Assembly: GCA_934747775.1 (NCBI GenBank)
Contig: CAKVHA010000006.1
Span: 19,932 to 83,931 of the forward strand
Reading direction: 5' to 3'
DNA: 64,000 nt
From: an uncultured Clostridia bacterium
GTDB lineage: Bacteria; Bacillota; Clostridia; Christensenellales; UBA1242
Every line of letters starts with the position of its first letter. Position 1 is the first letter of the stretch. Of this stretch, positions 17,051 to 25,733 are shown in pieces. The translations under genes were made by a program, and so were the position numbers. The notes under the pieces are model-generated. The model made no database searches. It saw only the letters and a list, made by a program, of their open reading frames with translations, and was not told the DNA's origin.

Positions 17051-18163
17051 ATGATTAAGTTGGCTACATTATTTAGTGGTATTGGCGCGATTGAACAAAC
17101 TCTATTAAAAATGGGTTTAAAACATAAAATTATATTTGCTTGTGATAATGGTGAAAGATCTATCAGCCCAGATGAAACAATATTATACGAAATAAAGAAC
17201 ACAATGGATAGATATAAAAGAGAAAAATTAGTTCGTGATTTGTATGATGACGCGAAACAAGAAAATCTGATGGAAAAATCTTATAAGGCAAATTATGTAA
17301 TAGATGAAAACGATTTTTATCAAGATATTAGATTTTTAGATGGAACAATATATAAAAATCAAATAGATTTACTTGTTGGTGGTAGTCCTTGTCAATCTTT
17401 TTCAGTAAATGGTAAAAGAGGAGGATTCAAAGATACTAGGGGAACTTTATTTTATGAATATGCAAGAATTATAAAAGAGAGTCAACCTAAATGTTTTATT
17501 TTTGAAAATGTAAAAGGCATGTTGACACATGATAAAGGAAAAACTTGGGAAACAATCAAAAACACATTTAATGAATTAAATTATAACATTTATATTAATA
17601 AAAATGACCAAGGTAAAGAAAGTCCTTTATTAAATGCGGCAGATTATGGAATTCCACAAAATAGATTAAGATTGTATGTAATTGGATTTAGAAAAGATAT
17701 AGATAATAATTCATTTGAATTTCCAGAACCAATTAATTTAGAAAAAACTGTTAGAGATTATTTAGATGAAAATGTTGATGCTAAATACTATTTAGGTCAA
17801 AAAGGTTTTGAATTTGTTACAACTCACCCAAGTCGAGCTCAAGTTGGTTGTGATATTATGAGGTGCCAAAAAGCAAATCAACAGTTTAACTGGAATGGTG
17901 ATTTTATTTTTGAAAAAGTAGTTAAAGTCCAATCTAATGAAAAGATAATGAAGAAAGCTTATGTTTCAAGTTGGAATGGTTCTTTGGGCGTAATAAGAAA
18001 ATTTACTCCAAGAGAATGTTTGCGTTTAATGGGTTTCCCGGATACTTTTAAGATTGTTGTAGATGATACAATGATGTATAGACAATCAGGCAATTCCATT
18101 GTGGTAAATGTTTTGGAATCAATTATGAAAGAAATTTTGAAAACTAAAGTAATAAAGGGATAA
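17051..18163 (+). CDS. DNA cytosine-5 methyltransferase (first of pair)
   Basis: 370 residues with all main C5-methyltransferase motifs in order: motif I LFSGIGAIEQ (residues 7-16), motif IV GGSPCQSFS with catalytic Cys114, motif VI FENVKG (about 151), motif VIII QNRLRLYVIG, and motif X RQSGNSIVVNV near the end. The enzyme transfers a methyl group from SAM to C5 of cytosine. It begins a three-gene operon: the second methyltransferase starts five bases after its stop and an HNH nuclease follows. It has GGAGAAG at eight bases and an upstream TATAAT. The recognition site is not deducible. Confidence 0.95.
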   Translation: MIKLATLFSGIGAIEQTLLKMGLKHKIIFACDNGERSISPDETILYEIKNTMDRYKREKLVRDLYDDAKQENLMEKSYKANYVIDENDFYQDIRFLDGTIYKNQIDLLVGGSPCQSFSVNGKRGGFKDTRGTLFYEYARIIKESQPKCFIFENVKGMLTHDKGKTWETIKNTFNELNYNIYINKNDQGKESPLLNAADYGIPQNRLRLYVIGFRKDIDNNSFEFPEPINLEKTVRDYLDENVDAKYYLGQKGFEFVTTHPSRAQVGCDIMRCQKANQQFNWNGDFIFEKVVKVQSNEKIMKKAYVSSWNGSLGVIRKFTPRECLRLMGFPDTFKIVVDDTMMYRQSGNSIVVNVLESIMKEILKTKVIKG

Positions 18164-18168
18164 TTTGT

Positions 18169-19314
18169 ATGATAAGATTAGGAACATTGTTCACTGGTAT
18201 TGGAGCGATTGAGCAATCCTTAAAAAGATTAAACCTAGAACATGAAATTGTATTTGCTTGTGATAATGGAGATATTGAAATAGGTATTGATATTGAAAAT
18301 GAAAGAAATAAAATTTTTCTAATGAAAAATAAAAAAGAAAAAAAAGATTATGTCGATAACCTATATTCTTCTGCAAGTCGTAAAAGAAACTATGTGAAAG
18401 AAAGTTATATGGCAAACTACTCTATTAATCCAGATGATTTTCATTTTGATGTAAGATTAATGGATGGAAGAGATTATGAAGGACAAGTTGATTTATTAGT
18501 TGGGGGAAGTCCTTGCCAATCTTTCTCAAGTGTCGGTTTCAAAGGTGGCTTAGAAGATGCAAGAGGAACATTATTTTATGAATATGCTCGTATAGTCAAT
18601 GAGGTTAAACCAAAAGTATTTATTTATGAAAATGTTAGAGGATTAACGACTCATGATGGCGGAAAAACATGGAAAAAAATTAAAGACATTTTTAAAAATA
18701 CATTACATTATCGTATAACTGAACCTGAAATTTTAAATGCAGCAGATTACGGTATACCCCAAAATAGAAGAAGACTATTTGTTATTGGAATAAGAGAAGA
18801 TTTACATACTAAAAATGATTTTGAATATCCTGAAAAAATAGGTGTTGAGAATCTAAAATACACTATGCAAGATTTTTTAGAAGATAATTGTGCTTTTGGA
18901 CATTTCACTTATGATAAAACCAATGGTAATTTAATCGTTGAAAAGTACAAAGGTAAAGTTGATAAAAAGTTTTATCTCACTCCTAAAGTTAGGGATTATG
19001 TGCTTTCATCGGGTACTAAAAATTTTAGAACATCTACACAAACTGACTTAAAAATTGCAAGAACATTGCTTAGAACAATGACCCAACATCATAGAGCTGG
19101 AGTTGACAATTATATTACAGTAAAGAATAATGGTAACGAAAAAATACTGAGATCTTTATCAGATAGAGAAGCATTAAGATTGATGGGATATCCTGATGAT
19201 TTCAAAATCGTTGTATCATCTATGCAGGTATTTAAGCAAGCTGGCAATTCTATTGTTGTAGATGTTATGATGGCTGTACTAAAGCAAATTATCAAAACCG
19301 GTGTGTTTGATTAG
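18169..19314 (+). CDS. DNA cytosine-5 methyltransferase (second of pair)
   Basis: 381 residues, a clear paralogue of the preceding gene: motif I LFTGIGAIEQ, motif IV GGSPCQSFS with Cys116, motif VI YENVRG, motif VIII QNRRRLFVIG and motif X KQAGNSIVVDV. The central target-recognition region (about 240-320) differs from the first enzyme. This fits a pair that each methylate one strand of an asymmetric site or different cytosines of one site, as in known two-methyltransferase type II systems. It lacks a strong ribosome binding site and is probably coupled to the gene five bases upstream. Confidence 0.95.
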   Translation: MIRLGTLFTGIGAIEQSLKRLNLEHEIVFACDNGDIEIGIDIENERNKIFLMKNKKEKKDYVDNLYSSASRKRNYVKESYMANYSINPDDFHFDVRLMDGRDYEGQVDLLVGGSPCQSFSSVGFKGGLEDARGTLFYEYARIVNEVKPKVFIYENVRGLTTHDGGKTWKKIKDIFKNTLHYRITEPEILNAADYGIPQNRRRLFVIGIREDLHTKNDFEYPEKIGVENLKYTMQDFLEDNCAFGHFTYDKTNGNLIVEKYKGKVDKKFYLTPKVRDYVLSSGTKNFRTSTQTDLKIARTLLRTMTQHHRAGVDNYITVKNNGNEKILRSLSDREALRLMGYPDDFKIVVSSMQVFKQAGNSIVVDVMMAVLKQIIKTGVFD

Positions 19315-19325
19315 GAGGATAGGTT

Positions 19326-20312
19326 ATGAGTTTCAAAAGAATAGATGCTATTGATATAAATTATGTAGATTCTGCTGCTGATAGATCTTTAAAAATTGCA
19401 GGAACGACAGGCATGGGAGAAGCAAGATTATATGCAGGACACGATGAACAATTATTAGATGATTTTTTTGATTTGGATAAAATTGAATGCTTTTTTATGT
19501 TAAAGTCTGATTTAGTAAATTATATGATTGATTCTAAAGAGGAATATAAAAATCCTTCAAGAGAATACCAACATAATATTTCTTCTTTATATGAAGAAAA
19601 ATTAAATGACACAATGAATATTGAGCAAGAACAAATAAGAGTGACTTTTAGAAAAACATATGATAGGGGGCATAGATATTATTTGGTTTTATTAGCAAAT
19701 GCAAAAAATAGAAATAATTATTCATTTTTAAGAAAAATTTGTTTACCAAGAATGACGGTCATTACTTTTGTAAAATTGCAAGATGAAGAAACTAAAAAGC
19801 TTTATATCTATATGAAACCAATATTCTATATTGATCCTACTAAGAGAGATTCTTTAGATGAGCAATCCGTTGTTGCGGAAAGTAATGCTAATACACAAGA
19901 AGAAGAAAAAGAAGTCAAGGAAAAATATAGGAGAAAACAAACTCAGTATCGACTTGCTTTATTAGAAAAAATGCCTGCTTGTTTAATTACAAAGGTGTCT
20001 GACGATAGATTATTGGTGGCTTGTCATGTTAAACCATACTGTGATTGTGATGAAAGTGAAAAATATGATGTGAAAAATGGTATAGTACTTACCCCAACAT
20101 ATCACACACTATTTGATTTAGGTTTTATTACATTTAATAGTGAGGGTAAATTATTGATTTCCCCATTTTTGTCTAACTTAAATAAAAAAAGATTAAATTT
20201 AATTGAACTAACATCTTATCACCTTCAACCTGGAACTGAAAAATATATGAAATATCATAGAGAAAAAATATTTAACACAATTAATTTTGATGAGATAAAT
20301 TTTGTAGATTAG
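19326..20312 (+). CDS. HNH restriction endonuclease of the two-methyltransferase system
   Basis: 328 residues. The C-terminal part (about 216-270) is an HNH_2-type nuclease: ACHVKPYCDC with His234, then VKNGIVLTPTYHTLFDLG with Asn251 and His260. The preceding 200 residues have no recognised motif and presumably bind DNA or mediate dimerisation. AGGAGG six bases before the ATG supports the start. It is 11 bp after the second methyltransferase, so this is the cognate restriction enzyme of a type II system by context. Specificity is unknown. Confidence 0.85.
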   Translation: MSFKRIDAIDINYVDSAADRSLKIAGTTGMGEARLYAGHDEQLLDDFFDLDKIECFFMLKSDLVNYMIDSKEEYKNPSREYQHNISSLYEEKLNDTMNIEQEQIRVTFRKTYDRGHRYYLVLLANAKNRNNYSFLRKICLPRMTVITFVKLQDEETKKLYIYMKPIFYIDPTKRDSLDEQSVVAESNANTQEEEKEVKEKYRRKQTQYRLALLEKMPACLITKVSDDRLLVACHVKPYCDCDESEKYDVKNGIVLTPTYHTLFDLGFITFNSEGKLLISPFLSNLNKKRLNLIELTSYHLQPGTEKYMKYHREKIFNTINFDEINFVD

Positions 20313-20458
20313 TGGATTATTTATAAACCATATAAAAACTGTAACCTAGTTTTTTGAAGCGATAAATAGTTGTTTAACAAAAATGGAAAGTGAAAGAAAA
20401 AATCCTATCGTGAATTAAAAGTGCAATAGCAACTTCTAGTAAAAATAAATTTTATAAA

Positions 20459-20488
20459 AAAGAGCAACTTTTTAGTTGTTCTTTTTAT
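20459..20488 (+). terminator. Terminator after the restriction operon
   Basis: GAGCAACT and AGTTGTTC form a stem followed by TTTTT. It overlaps the end of an antisense small frame. Confidence 0.75.
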
Positions 20489-20680
20489 ATTTTGTAAATA
20501 AGTTATCCAAATATTTTCCCTTTATTCTTTTGTTATACCATAAATTGGTTCGTCCTACTCTTCGTGGAGATTTATTATTTCTAGACCTTTTCTTTTAGCA
20601 TGAATCATTGCAAGTTTTGCACCGCTTGGATTATGCTTTTTATTTAAATAACGAATTAAAGTGTAATAATTATTTGTCAT
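20472..20680 (-). pseudogene. Small frameshifted ORF, unknown family
   Basis: From ATG at 20678-20680 a frame of 41 codons (starting MTNNYYTLIRYLN) ends at 20555. A second overlapping frame continues to 20472 with a basic, sensible sequence (SPRRVGRTNLWYNKRIKGK). Joined by one frameshift near 20580-20600 they would give a ~70-residue basic protein. There is no good ribosome binding site. It may be a decayed DNA-binding protein or chance. Confidence 0.25.
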
Positions 20681-20876
20681 CTAATGATTGCTTTCAATTA
20701 TTTGATTTTCATTATGTTTTATGAGTAATGTCGTTATACATAGTATTATTTAAAAAAATTGAATTTTAACAAAAAAATTTTACTTTTTTAATGAAATTTT
20801 AAAAAAATGCCCTGACGATTTGGAAAAATATGTAGTTAATAAAGTGAGAGTATTAAAAAAATTAAAGAATTTTTTC

Positions 20877-21020
20877 AAAAAGTGGCAAAAAATGGGCAAC
20901 GATTTTAGGGAACGAGTGGTTAACATTATAGAGGGATATAAAAATTTTTAAACTTTTTTTAAAAACGGCTCAAAAGGGGTTAACGATTTTGAATATCAAT
21001 TGGTTAGCATTATAGAGGGA
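20877..21020. repeat. Two ~60-bp imperfect direct repeats, 84 bp apart
   Basis: Copy 1 (20877-20937) and copy 2 (20961-21020) share AACGATTTT, GTGGTTA/TTGGTTA and the perfect core CATTATAGAGGGA, and both are preceded by an A-rich stretch. A partial third core lies at about 21036. Repeats of this kind resemble iterons or recombinase/replication protein sites. The surrounding 20313-21883 stretch holds no convincing intact gene. Confidence 0.55.
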
Positions 21021-21224
21021 GAATTTTTTTGAATAGTATTATAGTTCTCTAACAAAGAAAAAATATGCTGATGTGTAAATAAGCAAATTACTTAAACAAT
21101 TAAACATCTATAACAAAAATAATGTCAACCACTTCCCACTCCCATATTATTTATAAATATAATTTTTAATTATTTTATACTTGTTAGATAAGAAAAGAAA
21201 ATTTAATAAAGAAAGAATTTTCAG

Positions 21225-21320
21225 CGCTGGCATGGTTAATTGCCGTGATTACAAAACTTCATGCCAGTGTTTTAGAAAGGCAAACAATCAAGAAATCAAT
21301 TTGTGGTTTCTTTTTTTGTT
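21225..21320 (+). ncRNA. Possible small structured RNA ending in a terminator
   Basis: CTGGCATG (21227-21234) pairs with CATGCCAG (21260-21267). A terminator-like hairpin AAGAAATC/GGTTTCTT with a T run follows at about 21290-21320. The combination looks like a short structured transcript in an otherwise gene-free region. No promoter is convincing. Confidence 0.25.
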
Positions 21321-21883
21321 GTGAGAAATTTATAAAAGGATGTACAAAGCCAAAATCAAGCCATTATGACGAGAAAATAGTGTAGACAGATAAATTATCA
21401 TCAAAAGGAGGATTGAGCAAATATGGACTAATTAAATAACTTAAATACTTATTTCAAAACCAACATTTATGCAAGTCCTAATAGGAATAGAATATTTTAA
21501 AATTATGAAGGATTATGAAAAATGATGAAAGTTGTAATTATGCATTGAAATTTAAAGGAAGAATGGCGTTTATTTTAACGAGCAGGATAAGAGATTGGCT
21601 CAAAATGACTTTTTAAGTGCTTGAATGCCTTTAAAATACTGGTATTTTTACGATTCAGCCAAAAAATAAAAAAGCATCATTTTTGAGTCATCTCCCTTAA
21701 CAAATTACAAGTGTGAAACCCACTTTATTTTTATGGTAGTAACCTACCACTTCCATCTTGCTTTGATAGCAGATAGATTTTAGAAGATTTAGATTAGAAA
21801 GATAAAAATTTTAATTGTAGAAAGAGATAAAAATTTATGTATAGAAAGGAGATAAATTTTAACTATGAAAGGAATTTTAAACT

Positions 21884-22147
21884 ATGAATTTAAACAATAC
21901 GAATCTAAATTTAAACAACTTAATACAAGCAGAAGTTGACCGAATTTCAACTAAATACAACAAAGATTTTTTGGATTGTGAAGACCTTATCAAAATCACT
22001 GGACTTGGCAGAGATAATGTTAGAAACTTGCTCAGAAGCAAAAGTTTTCCTACAACAAAAGTTGGCAAACGACAAGTTGTGAGCGTGCTTAATTTTGTTA
22101 CTTGGCTAACACTAAACAACACCGCAAGCGAGGTGAAAAATGGCTAA
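21884..22147 (+). CDS. Excisionase-like helix-turn-helix protein
   Basis: 87 residues. The central part FLDCEDLIKITGLGRDNVRNLLRSKSFPTTKVGKR (residues about 29-63) is the winged helix-turn-helix of MerR-like excisionases (HTH_17). These proteins bend att DNA and steer the integrase toward excision. AAAGGA eight bases upstream sets the start. The stop overlaps the integrase start by eight bases, so the two are translationally coupled, the usual arrangement for xis-int pairs in integrative elements of Firmicutes. Confidence 0.85.
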   Translation: MNLNNTNLNLNNLIQAEVDRISTKYNKDFLDCEDLIKITGLGRDNVRNLLRSKSFPTTKVGKRQVVSVLNFVTWLTLNNTASEVKNG

Positions 22148-23483
22148 GAACAAAGTTTTAACTAAAACACGCGGTGCCAATAATGAAGGCAGTATTTTTA
22201 GACGTAGCAGTGACAATCGTTGGGTTGGAAGCATTACCACTGGAGTTAATGAAAATGGCAAACAAATTAAAAAAGTTGTGTATGGACGAACTCGAGCGGA
22301 AGTTTCAAAAAAGCTGCTCGAAATTAGTGGACGAATTCGAAGCAATTCTTATGAAATGATTGAAGGTCAAACTTTTGGCGAACTTATGAATGAGTGGCTT
22401 ATGGTGTTTAAAAAGTCAGCAGTAACACCCCGAACTTTTGAAGGTATTATTCGAAATTTCAAATTACACATTCAGCCACAAATTGGAAATATGAAAATTT
22501 ACGAGGTCGACACCTATGTTGTGCAAAAAGTGATGAACAATATGATTGACCAAGATTACAGCGTCAACACAATAAAAAAGAACAAACATTTGCTCGCCCA
22601 ATTTTTTGAGTACGCCATAGACAACAAATGGGTAACGCAAAACCCTGTTTACAAAGTTAAGGTTAGGGCTCACGACAAAGTCCACACTAATAGCGACAAA
22701 TATAAAGCACTCACTCCCGAGATACGTGTAAATTTTTTGGAAGCACTTGCGAAAGATGATGGTAATTTTATTAAACCGCTTTGCATTTGTTTGATGTTTG
22801 GCGGACTTAGAATTGGTGAGGCTTTGGCACTAAAATGGGAAAATGTAAATTTTGAAAATAAGACCTTAAAAGTAGAACGTGCAATTACTCAAATCCCAAA
22901 GTTTGATAACGATGGTAAAGTGATAAGCCGTGTAACTGTCATTGCAGACACAAAAACCGCTTGCAGTGTGCGCGAGATTCCAATTGCGGACATTGTTGTT
23001 GAAACGCTCCAACGTTGGCGAGAAAAACAAATTGAAAGACAAAATACAAATCCAGATGTTACGGCTGATTTAACCGCCAAAAACGCCTTTATTTTTGCTA
23101 ATGATGATGGAAGTGTAAGAACTTATTTTGGCAGTCGCAAAATTTTTGATGGTTGGAAGAAACGACATAAATTGACTAATTATAATATTCATTTTCATGG
23201 ATTTCGCCATACATTTTCAAATATGCTTTTTGAAATGAATGAAAACCCCAAAGTAATTCAACAACTTTTAGGTCACCGTGATGTTAAAACTACGATCACT
23301 GTCTATAACTCAGTTGATAGCGAATATATCCGCCAGACAACTGACAAGTTTAACGAAAGAGTCAAAGAAGACCAAATGCTTTTAAACGATAAAAAAGAGA
23401 AGAAATTCTTGAACAACGCAAAGATGAGTTCGTTGCAGATATGGACGATGACGAGTTCGATGAAATTCTCACAAAACTTCTAG
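22140..23483 (+). CDS. Tyrosine recombinase (integrase), C-terminal tail frameshifted
   Basis: 447 residues: an AP2-like arm-binding N-terminus (GSIFRRSSDNRWVGSI, about 16-55), a SAM-like core-binding domain (about 75-170) and the catalytic domain with Arg224 (GGLRIGEAL), His353-x-x-Arg356 (HFHGFRHTF), His379 (LLGHRD) and Tyr389. All catalytic residues are present. After residue ~414 the frame differs from the stranded copy at 14640: one base is missing next to an A6 run at about 23390. The native charged tail (EERKERKRRRESDMEM) is therefore encoded out of frame up to 23533. Activity is likely retained since the catalytic Tyr precedes the shift. It presumably inserted the element into tRNA-Thr. 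Confidence 0.93.
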   Translation: MAKNKVLTKTRGANNEGSIFRRSSDNRWVGSITTGVNENGKQIKKVVYGRTRAEVSKKLLEISGRIRSNSYEMIEGQTFGELMNEWLMVFKKSAVTPRTFEGIIRNFKLHIQPQIGNMKIYEVDTYVVQKVMNNMIDQDYSVNTIKKNKHLLAQFFEYAIDNKWVTQNPVYKVKVRAHDKVHTNSDKYKALTPEIRVNFLEALAKDDGNFIKPLCICLMFGGLRIGEALALKWENVNFENKTLKVERAITQIPKFDNDGKVISRVTVIADTKTACSVREIPIADIVVETLQRWREKQIERQNTNPDVTADLTAKNAFIFANDDGSVRTYFGSRKIFDGWKKRHKLTNYNIHFHGFRHTFSNMLFEMNENPKVIQQLLGHRDVKTTITVYNSVDSEYIRQTTDKFNERVKEDQMLLNDKKEKKFLNNAKMSSLQIWTMTSSMKFSQNF

Positions 23484-23584
23484 AAGAGCGCAAAGAACGT
23501 AAACGCAGACGTGAAAGTGATATGGAAATGTAAATTTTGCTAAAAAGTGTACAAAATAAGAAAAATATGTTATTATATATTTAT

Positions 23585-24730
23585 ATGAAAAACTTATTTT
23601 TGATAGAAGATGCAAATAAAGGGACAATTTCAATTTCACACATAAAAAATAAGAATATTATTGATTATAAGTCAAAGGCAACTTATTTTGATTTTTCCGA
23701 ACTAAAAAGACTTATTTCTTTTTTTAATACAGTTGATAAGAAATTTAATAATTTAAAATTTTTAAAGCTTAATATCATATTTGAAAATAAAATACAATTT
23801 GCAGATAAACTTACATACATTTTACTTGAATGCTTGGTTTATTATGAAAAAATAGTAAAAAAAAGAAAAATGTCTCTTATTTTTAATCAATGTTGTCATA
23901 ATATTTTTACTGAAGGAATAATAGATTCATGCTTAAACTATACAGAAGATGTTGTTCAATATGAGAACTTATTTAATAAAACATTAACAATGTATCATTA
24001 TCGTAAAGTTGTCGATTATGATGAACAAACTAAAAAACCTGATACTGTATCATTTGTTATGGATGAATTATCTCAATTTTTACAAAATTGTGGAATTAGC
24101 AAAGAATATGCTCAACAAGCATCTGAAATTTCCGTTGAACTAATAGATAACGCAATAGAACATTCTTTATCGGATTGTTTAGTCGATATAGATGTGTCAA
24201 GAAATCCATATTACAAAGGGAATGATCAATCTGAAGAATTTGTTGCTGTTAATATTGCAATAGTAAATTTTTCTAAAAAAATACTAGGTTTTGATATTGA
24301 AAAAATGATAGAGAGTGATACCAATTTATCAGAACAACACAAAAAGCTTAAAAATATAAAAGACATGCATACTAATTATTTTTCTGATATTTATACAAAA
24401 AATCAGTTTTACATGATGTCCGCTTTTCAAAATAAAATTACTAGTAGAAAAAATTCAGTTTTGACGGGAGGAAGAGGACTTACAAGGCTGATAGAAAGAC
24501 TGCAAGAATCTTCCGTTTCTAATATTTGTTATGTGGTATCAGGAAATAATTGTTTGTTTTTTATAAAAAATTATATTTCACAAGATGAGGAGAAATGGGT
24601 TGGATTTAATGAAGAAAATGACTTTAGATTACCACCAAGTACTGATTCATTAAAACAAACACCATTGAATATAATAGGAACAGGATATAATTTAACATTC
24701 GTTTTTAAAAAGGAGAATAATGATGATTAA
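23585..24730 (+). CDS. GHKL-type ATPase, putative defence/signalling protein
   Basis: 381 residues from the chosen ATG. The C-terminal half is a Bergerat-fold ATPase: N-box ELIDNAIEHS (about 185-194, Glu185 and Asn189), a strand with VAVNIAIVNF, and a G-box LTGGRGLTRL (293-302). The first 150 residues have no known motif, and no histidine-kinase phosphoacceptor is evident. The ATG at 23585 has no ribosome binding site; TATTAT at 23571-23576 suggests a leaderless mRNA, and in-frame starts at 23537 or 23567 are possible. It overlaps the next gene by 11 bases. ATPase plus STAS-like partner recalls anti-sigma/anti-anti-sigma logic reused in a mobile cassette. Confidence 0.75.
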   Translation: MKNLFLIEDANKGTISISHIKNKNIIDYKSKATYFDFSELKRLISFFNTVDKKFNNLKFLKLNIIFENKIQFADKLTYILLECLVYYEKIVKKRKMSLIFNQCCHNIFTEGIIDSCLNYTEDVVQYENLFNKTLTMYHYRKVVDYDEQTKKPDTVSFVMDELSQFLQNCGISKEYAQQASEISVELIDNAIEHSLSDCLVDIDVSRNPYYKGNDQSEEFVAVNIAIVNFSKKILGFDIEKMIESDTNLSEQHKKLKNIKDMHTNYFSDIYTKNQFYMMSAFQNKITSRKNSVLTGGRGLTRLIERLQESSVSNICYVVSGNNCLFFIKNYISQDEEKWVGFNEENDFRLPPSTDSLKQTPLNIIGTGYNLTFVFKKENNDD

Positions 24731-25001
24731 AATAGAGTTAAAATTTGACAAAACATTGACAAGTTTAGCCGGCAATAAGTTTGGTGCTGAAGAATTTGAA
24801 AAACAAGTTAAAGAAGTGATATTTGGCGAAAGTTATGAAATAATTTTTCCTGAAAGAATAAAATATGTCGCGACATCATTTATTCAAGGATTTTTTCAAA
24901 AATTTGTTGAGTGCTTTGGCATTGTTGGAATTGAACAAAATGTAAAAATCGACTCATCAATAAATAACTTCCAAAAATTCGTTGTGGATTGTTTAGTGTG
25001 A
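24720..25001 (+). CDS. STAS-like (DUF4325-type) protein
   Basis: 93 residues. The pattern VATSFIQGFFQKFVECFGI followed by VKID and a final helix matches the STAS-like DUF4325 family, small alpha/beta proteins often encoded beside a GHKL ATPase. It starts inside the ATPase gene (ATG at 24720 or 24723) with AGGAG just upstream, so the two products are made together and probably bind each other. The assignment is by pattern; the function is unknown. Confidence 0.65.
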   Translation: MMIKIELKFDKTLTSLAGNKFGAEEFEKQVKEVIFGESYEIIFPERIKYVATSFIQGFFQKFVECFGIVGIEQNVKIDSSINNFQKFVVDCLV

Positions 25002-25019
25002 AGAGAGGGGTGACTTAGA

Positions 25020-25463
25020 ATGGAAATTTGTGCGCTAATTTTATCCATTATTTCATTTGTTGCAACTATCATTATTGCAATATTACAAATAAGAACAAGT
25101 ATAAAAATAAACAATATAAATTTAAATTCGAACATTTGTGAAAAAATATTTGATGAGTATTTAATATCAAAAATACCATTTTACAGAAGACAATTGAAAT
25201 TTAATGGAAGAGGTGTCTTAACTGGTGGCGTTGAATTTAATGAAATAATTGTTGAGATGAAAAAAAATTCATTGTATTTCAAATATCATGATGAAAAATT
25301 TTATGATAAATTAACAAAAAAACTAACAGAACTAGAAGATTATGTGACACTTCTTTTAGAAAAAATAAAAGATTCTACAGAACAATCTCAGGTTTTTAAT
25401 GAAATTGATAATAAAATAAAAGAAATTTATTCTATTATTAATAACAAAAAGATCAAGGGTTAA
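25020..25463 (+). CDS. Small membrane-anchored coiled-coil protein of the ATPase cassette
   Basis: 147 residues. One N-terminal membrane helix (about 4-24) is followed by a soluble helical domain with heptad-like segments (about 95-140). AGAGAGGGG about nine bases upstream is the ribosome binding site. It is the third gene after the ATPase and STAS-like genes, separated by 18 bases. It could be a membrane effector or sensor for that pair. I know no family for it. Confidence 0.65.
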   Translation: MEICALILSIISFVATIIIAILQIRTSIKINNINLNSNICEKIFDEYLISKIPFYRRQLKFNGRGVLTGGVEFNEIIVEMKKNSLYFKYHDEKFYDKLTKKLTELEDYVTLLLEKIKDSTEQSQVFNEIDNKIKEIYSIINNKKIKG

Positions 25464-25470
25464 TATTTAT

Positions 25471-25733
25471 CGTGTACCTAATGTAGTAGTTTTGGGTAGT
25501 TTTAGGGAGAATTAGACCGAAAGTTGAGGGGTTCAATTTTCGGTCTTTTTTTATGCGGGTTTTGTGTACCTAAAATGACAATTTTGTGTACCTAATGTAT
25601 TTTTTAAAGAGAGTCGTGCCCTTAAAATTTGCAAATAAAAAATCGCTAAAAGCCTTTATTTATCGGCGTTTTAGCGACTTTTGTTTAATGGAGCTGGTGA
25701 CGGGAATCGGACCCGTGACCCCCACCTTACCAA
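25471..25733. repeat. Direct repeat, copy 2 (att-flanking region, 263 bp)
   Basis: This is the counterpart of 16261-16533. It lacks one 10-bp GTACCTAAAT box of the first copy and differs by scattered substitutions, but the last ~60 bases are identical. It adjoins the complete tRNA-Thr, so it is the tRNA-proximal junction of the island. Repeated terminators at 25516-25554 (plus strand) and 25637-25684 (minus strand, for the tRNA) lie in it. Confidence 0.9.
25637..25684 (-). terminator. Terminator of tRNA-Thr
   Basis: On the minus strand, just after the CCA end, GTCGCTAAAA and TTTTAGCGAT form a long stem followed by a T-rich tract. The equivalent hairpin remains at 16437-16480 next to the displaced tRNA half. 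Confidence 0.65.

Noticed and set aside
21405..21440. Minimal ORF ATG-GAC-TAA behind a strong AAAGGAGG as a leader peptide
   Set aside because: There is no downstream gene close enough to attenuate and no stem-loop alternative. It is mentioned only as part of the odd 1.57-kb region.
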